A DNA stretch of 64,000 bases. It comes from Apricaphanius iberus. Its lineage: Eukaryota > Chordata > Actinopteri > Cyprinodontiformes > Aphaniidae. Made by a program: the position numbers and the translations under genes. Every line of letters begins with the position of its first letter. The stretch's first letter is position 1. The stretch is taken from NCBI GenBank assembly GCA_028564705.1, contig JAPXFQ010000184.1, positions 1,666,501 through 1,730,500 on the forward strand. Reading direction: 5' to 3'. Below the pieces are notes generated by a model that was not told where the DNA came from, searched no databases, and saw only the letters and a list, made by a program, of their open reading frames with translations. This document shows, in pieces, positions 24,263 to 35,638 of the stretch.

Positions 24263-25620
24263 TAGGGATGAGAATTGATGAGATTTTTACGATTCCGATT
24301 CAGTTTTTTTTATTCTGTTTAACAATTCGATTCTTTATCAATTCTGTTATCGATTTATTTATCTTAAACAGAGGAATACACAGGTTGATTAGCTTATAAC
24401 CGTTTATATCTTATCTTTGAAAAAGATACATGTTTAGGATTAACATGACCTTGCAAATCTTAAGAGATCCACAGCCTACTGATCCCCGATGGGTAACCAC
24501 AGGTTCCCCAGACATTTTCTTTATTAAATAAAAATAAAATACATATTACTCTGTTGCATCACCAAAGTATAACATAAATTATTCTATGGGAATACACAAG
24601 AATATCCAGTAACATTACGGCTCTTCTTTTTAAAAGTATATATTAGGAGGACAGAAGACTCAAAAATAAAACTACATCAGCCAACAACAAATATAATCAA
24701 CTCAAGTCCAATTGTGCAATTGTGCAATTTTGCAACCATCAACTAGGAAGCATTAACAATTCTTTTGCAGATAAATAAGCATTTCTGCTTTTTTAGGAAG
24801 GATGCATGATCTTTCTGGACTTATGGTGTCTCCAGCTATGGAGAACACCCTCTCAGATGGGCTGGAGGAAAGCTTTCAGCCAAATCTGACAGGAGTCATT
24901 CTTTTCCTCCGCTACTACAGGGTGATATTATCCTTGCAGGGAACGGGGGCCAGGCTTCTGTACAGCTGGATCTCCTGATCCACTCTCTGGCCCAGGGAAA
25001 GTACGGGCTGCCGTTGTTGGAATGACTGCAGCTCGTTGTCCTCCTCTTCAAAGCGTTCCTCCAAGGCATTTTTTTTCTGCTTTACTGGTGGCATCTGAAA
25101 TTAACTGAACATAACATACTAAGCAAAAAAAGGAACAAGCCATAACATCGAAATTATCATCACATTAAGATAAACTTACATAGTCATCTTCATCCTCATC
25201 TTTATCATCGAACAACTCTCCTTGTGTGTTTCCTTGCTCAAGAAGCTTGAGTTAAAAGTGACAAATAAACAAATCAAACTAAGTACCACGGATCCATGAA
25301 TGAAAACTCTCACAGTGAAAACTACTATGAAAGACATTGTCATACTGAAATACCTTTTCTGCTCCTGCCTCAGTGTTTGCTGCAATAGCTGCCTTCCTGA
25401 TCCTGTTTCAGACTTCATCTTTATCCACTTTGGATTTGAATCGGGGGTCCAAGATGGTGGCCTCATCCAGGAGTCTCTGGATATCAGTATCCTCTTCTTG
25501 TGTGTAGTGTTGCTGTAGCTTTTGCAGGATGGGTAAAATCTCACCACAGGTAGGACATTTGTCGCTGGAGACTTCTAGTGTAGAGGTGTAGTGCTTTCCA
25601 CATGGGCAGCACAAACTCCT
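24263..25620 (-). pseudogene. hAT transposase remnant (second hAT family)
   Basis: The plus-strand left edge TAGGGATGAGAATTGAT at 24263 looks like a hAT terminus. Inside, read on the minus strand, pieces of a transposase occur in the correct order. From about 25614 there is CPTCGEILPILQKLQQHYTQ and LDEATILDPRFKSK, matching the conserved mid-region of hAT proteins. At about 25075-24960 comes a Glu-rich linker (LEERFEEEDNELQSF). At about 24860-24783 lies SERVFSIAGDTISPERS, the C-terminal dimerisation motif. Stops, frameshifts and gaps separate them, and the N-terminal finger and the opposite terminal repeat are not found. Non-functional. Confidence 0.75.
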
Positions 25621-25887
25621 CTGCTTTTCTTAAGTCATCATTGCCCATTATAGCAAGTATGCAATTTCAACAAAACAAAAAACAGATATGTTGCATAAAC
25701 AAACAAAAATAAAACCTGAGTCCAAGTTTAAAATAAGCCACATAATCATTATTTTTCAAAACTCACCTTTACTTTTCCATGGACTTTCTTATCCGTGGAT
25801 CGATGGCTGTTGCCTGGATAGCTGGAAACTACTTGCAGAATCTCCCCATCATCAAATACAGAGAGTTCCATCTGGTCTTTACATCTA

Positions 25888-26331
25888 ATGCTGCGTTCAG
25901 ACCGCAGGCTTGGTCAGCGTCAGGCAATGCTCATAAAGCGACTTGTTCAACGTATATACACAGAACATACATTTTTAAGCTGAAGCTCGCAAAGCTCGTG
26001 GGCGGGCCTTTCTCTGCTGGATGTTTTAAACACTCGCGGATCGTGGTTGGCTACGCAGCGTCAACGTCACGCAACGTCACTACAGTGAGAAGCTCTGATT
26101 GGTTGCCGTGCTGCGTCAGCAGCTTTAGCACAGTCAAAAGTTAGACTAGCTTTACTTCTGCGTTTCTAGCGTTATGAGCTTTGAAGCTTAAAACACAGGA
26201 AAAGATTGAATAGTTGATGGAGCCAAAGCTCACAAAGCGCCGCAAATACCGTGACGCTCCTCCAACCATAGATTTAACATGTAATCTTGATGCTGCTAAA
26301 ACTGACAAAGCCTGCGGTCTGAATGCAGCAT
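25888..26331. mobile_element. MITE with TGCTGCGTTCAGACCGC ends
   Basis: The left end reads ATGCTGCGTTCAGACCGCAG, continuing GCTTGGTCAG. The right end is the inverse (CTGACAAAGCCTGCGGTCTG then AATGCAGCAT), a terminal repeat of about 30 bp with few mismatches. Flanking TAA (left) and TAG (right) would fit a Harbinger-type 3-bp duplication with one change, but that is not secure. A related but right-truncated copy is at 50996-51225. Confidence 0.75.
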
Positions 26332-27849
26332 AGGAGGAGCACATGCTTGGGCAGCTCTGAGAGGTAAAACATGAGCAGATTAAATGCTAATGTAGTATTT
26401 TTTTTATCACAGTTTATGAATACACAATTTTAAGAAACTATTTACTATGCCTACTGAGCAATTCTTCCTTCTCCTTGAGGACCAGTTTTGCCATTTGCCT
26501 TTTTCTTCAGTCTGGTCATTCCTGACATAATGCAGGTGTGACCCAGGTTATTTTTGTCTTTATATATTCTGAGCCCCCCTAAACAGCTCTTGGGTAAATC
26601 GAAATTTAAAGTTGTAATTTTTATTTTTGAAGGGGCCCTGAACACCTCAGAGGTGTTTCTAGGGAGAGTGTGCTCCATGTGTTCCGGAGAAGTCTGTTCT
26701 GTGTGGCTGTGGTGGATTGTGAAGAGAGATGCCAGAATGTTTGCATTTTGACTGCTGTACAGGTAAAAACTCGATATTCTTTATAAAGTATTTTCGAGGG
26801 CAAGATAGATATACGTGTGTTGCCTAGCTGTATTTGTGGATTATATTGGTAAAATATCCATTTGTGAGGTGTGAATAAAGTAGTTTAGTCACGTGGTGAC
26901 GCCATGAGTAGGCCATGCAGCATGTTCATACCGCAGTGTCTCTGCTGATTTCTGAAGAGCACGTGTCGGACCGCAGTATGATGTGCTCATTTGACTTTAA
27001 AAAAGTATAATTTCATGTTAATATGTCGTTTTAATTTCACGTTCTGTTTAAAGACTGCCAAGTTTTGTTCCGTGTTAATGCATTTAAAGTAAGGGTTCTT
27101 TCATAGAATTTATTTTATGAATTTAAGTAGAAGGATGTTAAGATGATATGTTAAAGACAAAATGAATGTAATTCTGCAGCACATTTTGTGCATGCTTTTT
27201 TGTTTTCGGGCTGCTCTTCCATAAAAGGACCATCGTCCCAGGTCTGCATTGCCACCTGGGGTACCACCATCGGTTGCTGCGCTATATCTGGATATTGGTT
27301 CTGCTGACGTGTCCTGCCAGAATGTGGTAGAAACTTTAAAAAAAAAATTAAGAGTTGAGCTCATAGGATGTTTCACTTTTTCTCTTACTAATTTTTTTTT
27401 AAGGAGGTCTACATTTTTGTAAATTTCTCGCCCCCCTTTTTTTAAAATCTTTTTCTTTTGTGGAATCCTGCCTTTAACAACAACTGGATGGACATATAGA
27501 GCTAAAGAGTGGATATAATTTTCCTCAATTAAAGTCGACTGAACATTTGAATTTGGACTGTGGTACCAATCATTTTATTTCTTATGCCTAATGTCTTGTG
27601 TATTTAACCTGTACACTGAAATATTTTGAATACACTTCTTTTCTAATCAAGGACAAGGTATGATTCTTGTAGGTTGGTGGTTTCCAAAGCTCTTCTATAG
27701 AGACACTGCTACCAGTCTCCCCAACAGAACCTAGTGACTAATAATTTGTAGATTTGGGGAAATATAATAACATTTGATAGACTTCGATACAGTACAGCCC
27801 AGGTAACTAATTTGGTTAGACTCTTCAAAGTGACGAGTTACATAGGGTA
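26332..27849. other. no gene seen
   Basis: No recognised repeat. A 17-base near-palindrome, AACACCTCAGAGGTGTT, lies at 26641-26657. A GC-richer piece at 27190-27340 could be an old element, but I could not assign it. Confidence 0.35.
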
Positions 27850-27946
27850 CACGGGGTTAATGTGCTGTTAATTGTGTTTAAAAAAAATCACATTAATTCT
27901 ACAAATTAAATGACCTGCATTGACGCATTAAGTTGGACAGCCCTAG
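27850..27946. mobile_element. hAT element end fragment
   Basis: The stretch with alternating TTAATG/CATTAA units ending in GTTGGACAGCCCTAG is the terminal region of a fish hAT family (inverse: CTAGGGCTGTCAAAATTAAC-like). The partner end is not present nearby. Confidence 0.5.
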
Positions 27947-29265
27947 TTATTTTAGAACGTTTTTCTTCTCTTCGTAAAATTCTGAAGGTGATTTCATACC
28001 TATTTGTAGCTTTTATCTGAATTTAGAAGGCTGCTATTCATCCTAGTTATGGTTGGTCATAAAGAAATGATAAAACTACCATTATAGTGAAGCTCATCTC
28101 TGTATTGATGTAATGGCTGTTTAATGTCTATGTCCACTCTAGGTTTAGTGTCTAAATGGCTGCTGATTGCAAAATGCAGCTCAGGTCTTTTCCCCATGGA
28201 CACATCAGGTACTTGTCTAACACAAGGCCAAGACCTGGCTGCTGAAGCCCTTGTGTGTGCCCATTTCTCCTACCCCTGCATCTCCCTTCATCTTCTTTAA
28301 CCCCTTTTTTCTCCTGTCATTATTTTATGAGGTAGTGTAAAGATGGTCATTTTGGGTGAGATGGGGGGGCTTGGAGTGTGCCGTCCATCAGACTACCCGG
28401 CCCCTCGCAGTCTCCTGATGATGATATCACTGGAGCCAGGCGAGCAGCGCACACACTCATACCGAGTCGCCTTGCCTCGCCTCCTGCTGCCTGTCTACCA
28501 GGCTGCACAGGTGACTCACTGCTGCCATGATGAAGTGTGTCACCACGGAGTCTGGTGTCTGTTTGGGTCTGGCTCTGTGTTACGTCAGCACGGCTAAATA
28601 CATCACTGAAATCTAGCATGATTTACCAACTGACCCCTTTTTCTAATGAACTCATGTGTGACTCAACTAATAGCTGAACGTGCTACCGATTTAGCTGTGG
28701 CCTCTTCACCCTCCACCCAGACCCTGCCGCGCATTTATTTAGGCCTAACAGAGCGTGCATCGCTCAGATGGCATCTATCGAGCAGTGGGTGCTGCTGAGT
28801 AGGCGAGTGTGTGCACAGACGAGTACACGTAGATTTTGGTCTAAATGAGCCCACGCCGTATAATCAGCATGATCATCTGTGAATGGTAGATAAAGCCTGC
28901 AGACATGAATGATCACTAGTAGCCTGGAGCGTTCATCACAGGACATTACTAATGAGTGATCTTTCTGTTTTACAGCCATCTGGCGACAAGTCTCTCACAT
29001 GACTGAGACTCGCAGTGACCCGAGAGTTTGGAGCAATGGCATGGGAGTGACGTTAGATTAAATGGAGGGTACATAGAGACATATTTTACTTTATGGCCTG
29101 ATATTAGCAATGGATTAGTGTGTGTCTTTGTGTGTGCGTAACTTAAATGGTCGGTTAAAATCCTGAATGTGGTCAAAGTTCTCACTTATTGTCTAGCATT
29201 TGTGAACCTGCCCGTCTGCTGTTGGATCATGTTTATAGTCCTTATCAGTCTCCACAGCAGCCAAG
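27947..29265. other. no gene; GC-richer unique segment 28340-29060
   Basis: Repeat-free, with higher GC around 28340-28620. It could contain regulatory sequence or an unrecognised exon, but no supported reading frame is visible. Confidence 0.3.
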
Positions 29266-29271
29266 TGCGCC

Positions 29272-29433
29272 CACACGCACACACATACGCACACACACAG
29301 ATGCTCTAAACATACAGGCCTATGCCCTCTTGATTGCTTTAGTGGCAGAAACTGAGATATGACACACCCTCTAAGACACTCCACGTTCATGCGGACAGGC
29401 CTCTGCCCTCCTGATTATTTTAGTGGCAGAAAC
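29272..29433. repeat. CA-rich tract and a 39-bp imperfect duplication
   Basis: An interrupted CA tract (29272-29299) is followed by two copies of a unit beginning ACAGGCC(T)ATGCCCTC and ending TTTTAGTGGCAGAAAC or a close variant, at 29314-29352 and 29395-29433, differing at a few positions. This is a local duplication with a 42-bp spacer. Confidence 0.75.
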
Positions 29434-30559
29434 CGCACACTAACTAAACAAACATGTTCAGACGCACATGCACATAAACACACACGCTTCCTCCGGCCTC
29501 CCAGTCTTTTCCCACACTGATAGAGATCAGGAGCATGCCATAAAAGCACAGTCTTGCAGGGCAGAGCAGAGGCCCTCGCCTCCTCTCTCAGCCTGCTTAG
29601 ATCACTTACAGCTCACAGAGCTGATAAGACGACCAAGTGCCTCCCTTTAACCCTCCCAGCTGCTCCTCCCTTCACTGTTTCTCTTCATCCTTCTGCCTCG
29701 TCAGCCTCTTGAATTGTTTGATATGTCCCAGCTCTGTCATACTCGGGATTCAGCCGTGCTTAAAAAGTCACAGCTAAACCAGCTTCCGTGTCAGATATCA
29801 TTGATGTAGATTCATGAACTGTAAATATAAAACCTGTTTCCATACTACTTTTGTCACATTACCATCATAACCTCAGCCTCAGACCAAAATCAGCTTCTAT
29901 CCTCAGAGTACCTCCACTGACCTTCCCGGATTAGATTTTAAGTTATCGTGGTTGTTTCCATGACGTCGTGATTTAATGTCCAATTAATGGATAAAGCGGA
30001 AAACTGAGACGGTTTAAGCCCAGTTCAGCGAATTATTTACTGGCGTTTCAGTGTGCCCAGCCCCTTGCTGGCTGTAAATTATCGCCCCTCTCTTGACCCT
30101 TGCAGCAAAATAAAGCCACTCTTCCTCAGGGAGGACTACTAAGTGGTCTTTATTAGAGCCTGCAAGTTTCCGCCTGCACATATTCAAATATTTCAGTCTT
30201 TCAAACATAAGCTGCAGTAAATGTGGTCATGCTGATTGTATCAGTTGTTCTTTGCTGATCAAATTTCCTTCTCATAGAAAGTGCTGATGAATAGAGCTTA
30301 TTAAAAAATGTTTGCATAATCACTCATAGTGGCTGTTAAATGTTATTTATTTGACTCAAAAGTTTTAATATATTCTCACAACAACACATTTTATTCGGTT
30401 TATATTTGAGTGGATTGTGACGTGGAGAAAAAAAGGTGTTTCAGGAATAAAAAGTCTAGGTCTCTACCAGCTTCACGGAACAAGAGACTAAAGTTTTGTC
30501 TCACAATGAAAAGTTCAAAAGTTGAAATATTATTTCATAAGCTCACACCCAGCTCTATC
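29434..30559. other. no gene; candidate constrained segment 29935-30130
   Basis: No repeats recognised. The piece at 29935-30130 holds CCAATTAATGG and a CRE-like TGACGTCGTGA, in unique-looking, GC-balanced DNA. It may be regulatory; this is unproven. Confidence 0.25.
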
Positions 30560-30930
30560 CCTTACCTGTGTCCTGCTATCTTTGGTCTTCTTGATGCTGT
30601 TTAGTTGCTGATGTTCTTAAACGAAGCTTTGAGGTCTTCACAGTGCAGCTGTCTCATACGATACAAATAAGTGGACTAATTTCACTTTATAACTACTTCT
30701 GAGAGCAGAGGGCAACAGCTTTTGCCTAGGGGTATCAGAATAAAGGGGGCCGAGCACAAACGCATGCCACACGTTTTAGTTATTTTATTTGTAAAAATTC
30801 AAAAACTGCACATCACTTTCTGAAGCTTTCTGAAACTTTGTGTTGACCTGTCACATCAACTCACAAAAAATACATTAAAAGTTTGGGTTTTATCATGAAA
30901 TTCAGTTTAATGTAACCCTTTTTTTTTAAC
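30560..30930 (-). mobile_element. Tc1-like family A, one end region
   Basis: The sequence follows one arm of the fish Tc1-like family A in order: CTTGATGCTGTTTAGTTGCT, GGGGTATCAGAATAAAGGGG, CATGCCACACGTTTTAGTTA, TTGTGTTGACCTGTCACATC and AAAATACATTAAAAGTTTGG. In this family the transposase is encoded on the opposite (minus) strand. The outer terminus is degraded and no transposase coding remains here. Confidence 0.65.
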
Positions 30931-31529
30931 AAAGCACATTTACTGCAACTTGGTTTCCCCAAAGTTGTAGAGCCTTTTGCTAACAGTAGTCTGCAGATTC
31001 AGGCGGTGTTTCTCATTATTTTTGACTAACAGCAGTTTATTCTGCACATCTGTTTGATGTTCTTTAACGACAGTTTGAGACCCGTTAAAAAACTTTTGCC
31101 AAACCTTTGATGGCACAACAGTCTGTCATTAACTTCAGTAACTTTATACTCTATGCTAATTTCACACCTTAAGCATAGACAGGGGGACAGTTGGCATACT
31201 GACACTGGGTTCTCCATGGTAAATAATTATCCTGACTGTCACGTGTGTTGACATGTAAGTGTTGCTTTCGTAAATGTTGTTGTTTTTGTTTTGTTTATGC
31301 AGTTTATTTTGATCTGAAACAGCTATGAAGTGAAACACTAGAAGCTACAATAAGTAAATTTAGGCAAAGGCCAAACAGGAAAAAAGATTAAACCAATGTA
31401 TTATTCCATCTCTCCATTTAATTTTCAATTTTCTAATTTTCAAATCCTCAAAGTACTGGCAATACTTAAAAATGTGAGAGGAAAAGTATGTCACAGTCAG
31501 GTTGATCACAGAGCCACACAAAGAAAGAC
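30931..31529. other. no gene seen
   Basis: AT-rich sequence without recognised features. Confidence 0.4.
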
Positions 31530-31680
31530 ATGACAACTCCCCTCAAAGAGGGGCAATTTAGAGTGACCAATTAACCTCACAGGTATTTTTAGGGGATGTG
31601 TTAGACAGCGAGAGTACCTGGAGAGAACCTCCATTTGTAAGGCGAGAGCATGCAAACTCCATGTCTAAAGGCTCTGTTTG
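31530..31680 (-). mobile_element. LINE tail-family fragment
   Basis: The blocks GGGGCAATTTAGAGTGACCA, CCTGGAGAGAACC and GCATGCAAACTCCATGTC match the inner part of the same fish LINE tail family seen at 4146, in the same orientation. No target duplication is visible. Confidence 0.6.
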
Positions 31681-32882
31681 GTTTTTGTTTTGTTTCACCA
31701 ACCTTGGAGAACAACAATATATTTCCTTAACCTAAATAGGTCACTGTCTTGTTCTTTTTCAGGCATCAAAGGGACTTTGTTGCTCTTTTCTGATCAGTCT
31801 TTAGAGACAGATTATTTTAAATAGGAATAAGGTCTAAGGAACTATGTCTGGTTTACATAACTACCAATAGTCATGATCAATATTTATATTCGTACATTTA
31901 TTAATAAAGTTTAACTTTATTAAGTTTATCAACAGTTTAGTGAACTTTTCCTTCATGAGGAAAAACTAGACACCCCATCTGAACGTATGAGTTCAAACAT
32001 AGTTGGAACGATGTAATTGCAGGCATAAACCAAAAAGAGCACAAAAAGACTTTACATTAAGGTATGAGGATTTATTAATGAAATAGTTCACATTTACAGC
32101 CAAAACATTTTATTAGTTAATCCCATATCTAATCCCTATCTATCATGTCATATTTCTTTCACGTCAGTCAAAGGATGATGTCAAAACCGGATTTATAACA
32201 GATGCAAAACAGCAAGAAAATATGTGTCACAACATTTGCATTTAACAAGTTTCTTTGTTCTGATTGGATTTCCTAAACAAAGCATCGTTAGCAGCCCCTA
32301 AAGAAATCTCCTTCAAAACAACAAACATTTCTCATTCTAAATGACCAGCATGCATTTTTCTTCCTTGTGAGAACGACCAGCAAAGAAAGTTAAAGTGTAA
32401 ACACTGGTGTAGTTACTCAGTGGTATGTAGGGCGTGTAGCCTCTTATCAGTCAAAGAGGGAGCTAGAAGGAGAAGAAGGAAACAATATTATGTAATTATT
32501 AATGATGGTCCTACTCACACAACATGCATGATTGAGTGGGATCCCTTACCACAAGAGCCCTCCATGTCCCATAGATTTATTTTTATTTTACAACATTTTA
32601 GTGCTGTCATCGTATTTATGATATGATGTGTAAAAATCTTCAGCCTCTGATCCTTCTCCTGCACCGTTGACCTGTATTTTGCAGACCACTACAATCATAA
32701 ATGTTGATTATTTAAAGCAGACTTCTGCTCAAACCAGAAGTGAAATATGAACAGCTGGGGTATTTCTGTAGTGAGTTACTATCCGGCATTCAAGCATTCA
32801 GCTGATATGTTACCTAACCCATCAACTCCTCAGCATCAGGGACAAGAATGTAGGCAATTCACCCAAAACAAAACAGTAGATG
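31681..32882. other. no gene seen
   Basis: AT-rich unique-looking sequence. Short frames are unsupported. Confidence 0.4.
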
Positions 32883-32910
32883 ACATTTGTCACTTGGAAG
32901 TGACAAATGT
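32883..32910. repeat. 13-bp perfect palindrome beside a transposon end
   Basis: ACATTTGTCACTT (32883-32895) and its exact inverse (32898-32910) are separated by two bases, 9 bp outside the left end of the Tc1/IS630-type element. It may be a preferred or structured target, or chance. Confidence 0.7.
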
Positions 32911-33467
32911 TTCATCTTACAGTTTTTCTCAGTTGCTTTGGTGTATTTCTCACAACAAAATTAAACTTTGCACAACAGTTTGGGCACAACCTAATGGCCG
33001 TTTCATGTTCATTTTGTCCAATGTGTTATGCTGTTGGACCTAAAGCAATTGAGTAAGTACAAATACCTGCAAAATGATGACTATTAACTTGCTTTTACCA
33101 TGTCTGTCAAAATTAACTATACTTGTACAGGCTGAATAGTCATTGTTCATACAACCAGTAATCTTCATTTCATTGCTTGCATCATTGCACCAAAAATTGT
33201 TGTCAAACATGTTGTACATCCATTAAAAAAAATATTTATATTGTGTTTCCATGAAAATGTCCATAAATAACTTTTCTCAGGTGAACCTTATCTTACACTG
33301 ATGAAAAGGTGTGTGTGAACTATTAGTTGCAACCAATGATAAGCTTCTTCTTCACAGGCACTCACAGTTGAATCACATGAACCCCCAACAGGACAGGATT
33401 GGTACGAGGTGCATACTGTATCTACAAAAATACAATACACGGAAGGTCAGCCTCATGGAAGAGTGGT

Positions 33468-33627
33468 TTAGTTTAGTTTATTATGGATCCCTATTAGTCT
33501 TCCCCTCAGGTTAGACTATTCTTCCTGGGGTCCAGTTACTCAACATAAAAACACATTATGCGTTATGCTCAATACTTAATGGTAAAATAATTTCTTAAAA
33601 TCAAAATTCACAATAGAAAAAAAAAAA
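33468..33627 (+). mobile_element. nested non-LTR retroelement with polyA and 9-bp duplication
   Basis: Inserted in the Tc1/IS630 element. It starts TTAGTTTAGTTTATTATGGA, contains ATTCTTCCTGGGGTCCAG (a motif of a common fish non-LTR 3' end) and ends in an A-run at about 33617-33629. The direct repeat AAGAGTGGT lies on both sides (33459-33467 and 33628-33636). The insert must be younger than the transposon it interrupts. Confidence 0.8.
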
Positions 33628-33644
33628 AAGAGTGGTGAGGATGC

Positions 33645-35082
33645 ATGACGGAAGAGACAAAACCAGGAAGAAGAGGCCAATCACACAGAAAGATTTCAGA
33701 TGAAATCAGGGCAACACTTGTGGATCATGTGGTAAATGATGGCCTTACAATGGCTGAAGCTGGTCGAAGGGTGCAGCCAAATGTTGGGAGAACCACTGTC
33801 AGTTATATTATTCAAACATTTCGTTGGGAGAACAGGTGAGCATACTGTAGTTTAAGTTTATTCAGCAAAAACTAATCGTAGCCATACAAGAGGCGTGCTT
33901 TGGGACATGAGCTTGTAACCTTTTACATGTAGACTTACAGGTTACTATGACTGTAGCTCAGATTTGGTGTGGCATATTGTGCTGTAGTGCAATAGTAAAT
34001 AAAATAGAATTGTATTACAGGAATGTAAAAAAAAAAGTTTGCAGGTGAAGGCAGTGAGTTAATCAGGCTGGAGCACAGGTGCACAACAGGTTTATGTTAA
34101 TTGTTCACCTCAAAAACGATTGCAAGACAACCTAGAAGAGGTGACTCCGGATAGCATTTGTGTAATGGTGGTCGAAAACAATGCTGTAAGACTGCGAGAC
34201 TCAGACAGATTGAAATGTACATGAAACTACTGGGAATGTACCATTTGTACGTTGCAGTGACCGAGTGAAGGAGCTCTGTCACCAGTACAGGTAAAACTTC
34301 TATGCATGGTTTACTCTGTTTAATGTAGTTCTTTACTGTAAAACGTTTATGTATTGCTATGCACTGCAATTGCATTACAGTGTAATGAATGTCACTGTAA
34401 CTATATTTACAGCACATATTGTACAATTTGTTGTGCCAAATTTTCTCTTTCACTGACTTTTTTTGCTCTCCCTGGAAGAAATCGCATTGGAGAGAGAGCC
34501 ACCATTGATGTCCCATGCTAACAAGGAAGGAATTTACAATCTGTGCAGCAATCTTAGAAAACAGTGTCCGCATTCATATTGCCTGTCTTGGTCCCTATAG
34601 TAAACAACAACTGTTGACTTTTCTTTTTTTTAAAGCTCTTTATAGGGACATAATCCCTGAGAGTGAAAGTGATGAGCCTGGTGAAAATCTGACAAAGTAT
34701 GTAGTAGTTTGGGATCATTTCAGATTCCAGCACTCTGCTGTGGTCAGGCAGTGGTTTGTTGTATTTGACAGGATGCTTGTAGATTGTCTTCCTCACTACT
34801 CTCCATTCGTAAATTTAATTGAGGAGTTTTAGAATGAGTATAACCGGCGTCCATATATCCAAATGAGCCTGCTAGCAGGCATGGATGCAGCTTGTGATGA
34901 AATCACAACAGAGTCCTGCAGAGGGTGGTTCCGGCACCTCAAGAAGATACTTTCCTCTGCGCATTGACAGAGCGGATGTTCGCTGTGATCTAGATGAAAA
35001 TATGTGGCCAAAAAGACGGGGGAGTCTAACTGTTCATGATGGATTTGCAGCACTGTTATCAGATTCAAAATTACTGCTGTAA
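33645..35082 (+). pseudogene. Tc1/IS630-type transposase, split and frameshifted
   Basis: The N-terminal piece (33645-33839) reads MTEETKPGRRGQSHRKISDE then DGLTMAEAGRRV, a helix-turn-helix DNA-binding domain. It stops at AACAG followed by GTGAGC, which looks like a splice donor, so the gene may have had introns. A second piece near 34114-34210 resembles the linker (VVENNAVRLRDSD). The catalytic half lies at about 34480-35080: ICAAILENSVRIHIACLGPY, then KYVVVWDHFRFQHS with the second catalytic Asp, then LPHYSPFVNLIEEF containing the third acidic residue. A stop at 34830-34832 interrupts it, and the remaining C-terminal sequence (MDAACDEITTESCRGWFRHL and onward) is in another frame. The first catalytic Asp is not clearly preserved. 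Non-functional. Confidence 0.75.
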
Positions 35083-35638
35083 GGTTTGCTGAACCAAAAG
35101 GAGTTTATATTTTATATATTTTACATGTTTTCTTTTCAGTTGCACAATGCTGTGAACAGATGAAAATATACAGTATGAAGTAAAGTACATATTCAGTGTC
35201 TTGATTTTTATTTAATTCTAGTTTTCAAAATGCCATGCTTGGTATGTAATGCTGTATTGACTTTATATGACACTGTAAAGCCCTTCCATACTATCTGTCA
35301 CAATGAAAACATGTTCAAACCTTTTGACTTGATTGTTCAGTGATGCTGGTATCATAACTTGTCACAACACGGACACTCTCATTGACATGCATACTTGCTT
35401 TTGAAGAACAAATGATCTATTTTGATTAAGGGACATGCTTTAAAGCATTGACTACCCATTTTGAGCTACTGACTTGCTTGTGTGCATTTGACTTTCCATT
35501 TTCAGAAAGTGACTAGCTTTTGCAGATAAACCACCATGTTTTGCAGTTTGCACTGATTGTTTTGAAAAACGCCTTAGCTGCGGTGCAAACTTTAATACTG
35601 TTGAGAGAAATGCACCAAAGCTACGGAGGAAAACTGTA

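Larger units (their letters stand above)
32918..35638 (+). mobile_element. Tc1/IS630-type transposon, 2.7 kb, both ends present
   Basis: The element runs 32920-35636. Its terminal inverted repeats are 54 bp (32920-32973 and 35583-35636) and match at 46 of 54 positions, starting CAGTTTTTCTC / CAGTTTTCCTC with the shared core GCTTTGGTG. It is flanked by TA on both sides (32918-32919 and 35637-35638), the target duplication of the Tc1/mariner superfamily. Transposase pieces lie in order on the plus strand, and a polyA retroelement is inserted near the N-terminus. It is decayed and cannot move by itself, although its ends might still be recognised by a related transposase. Confidence 0.88.

Noticed and set aside
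34097..34573. 158-codon minus-strand frame
   Set aside because: Antisense to the broken Tc1/IS630 transposase; no domain of its own.
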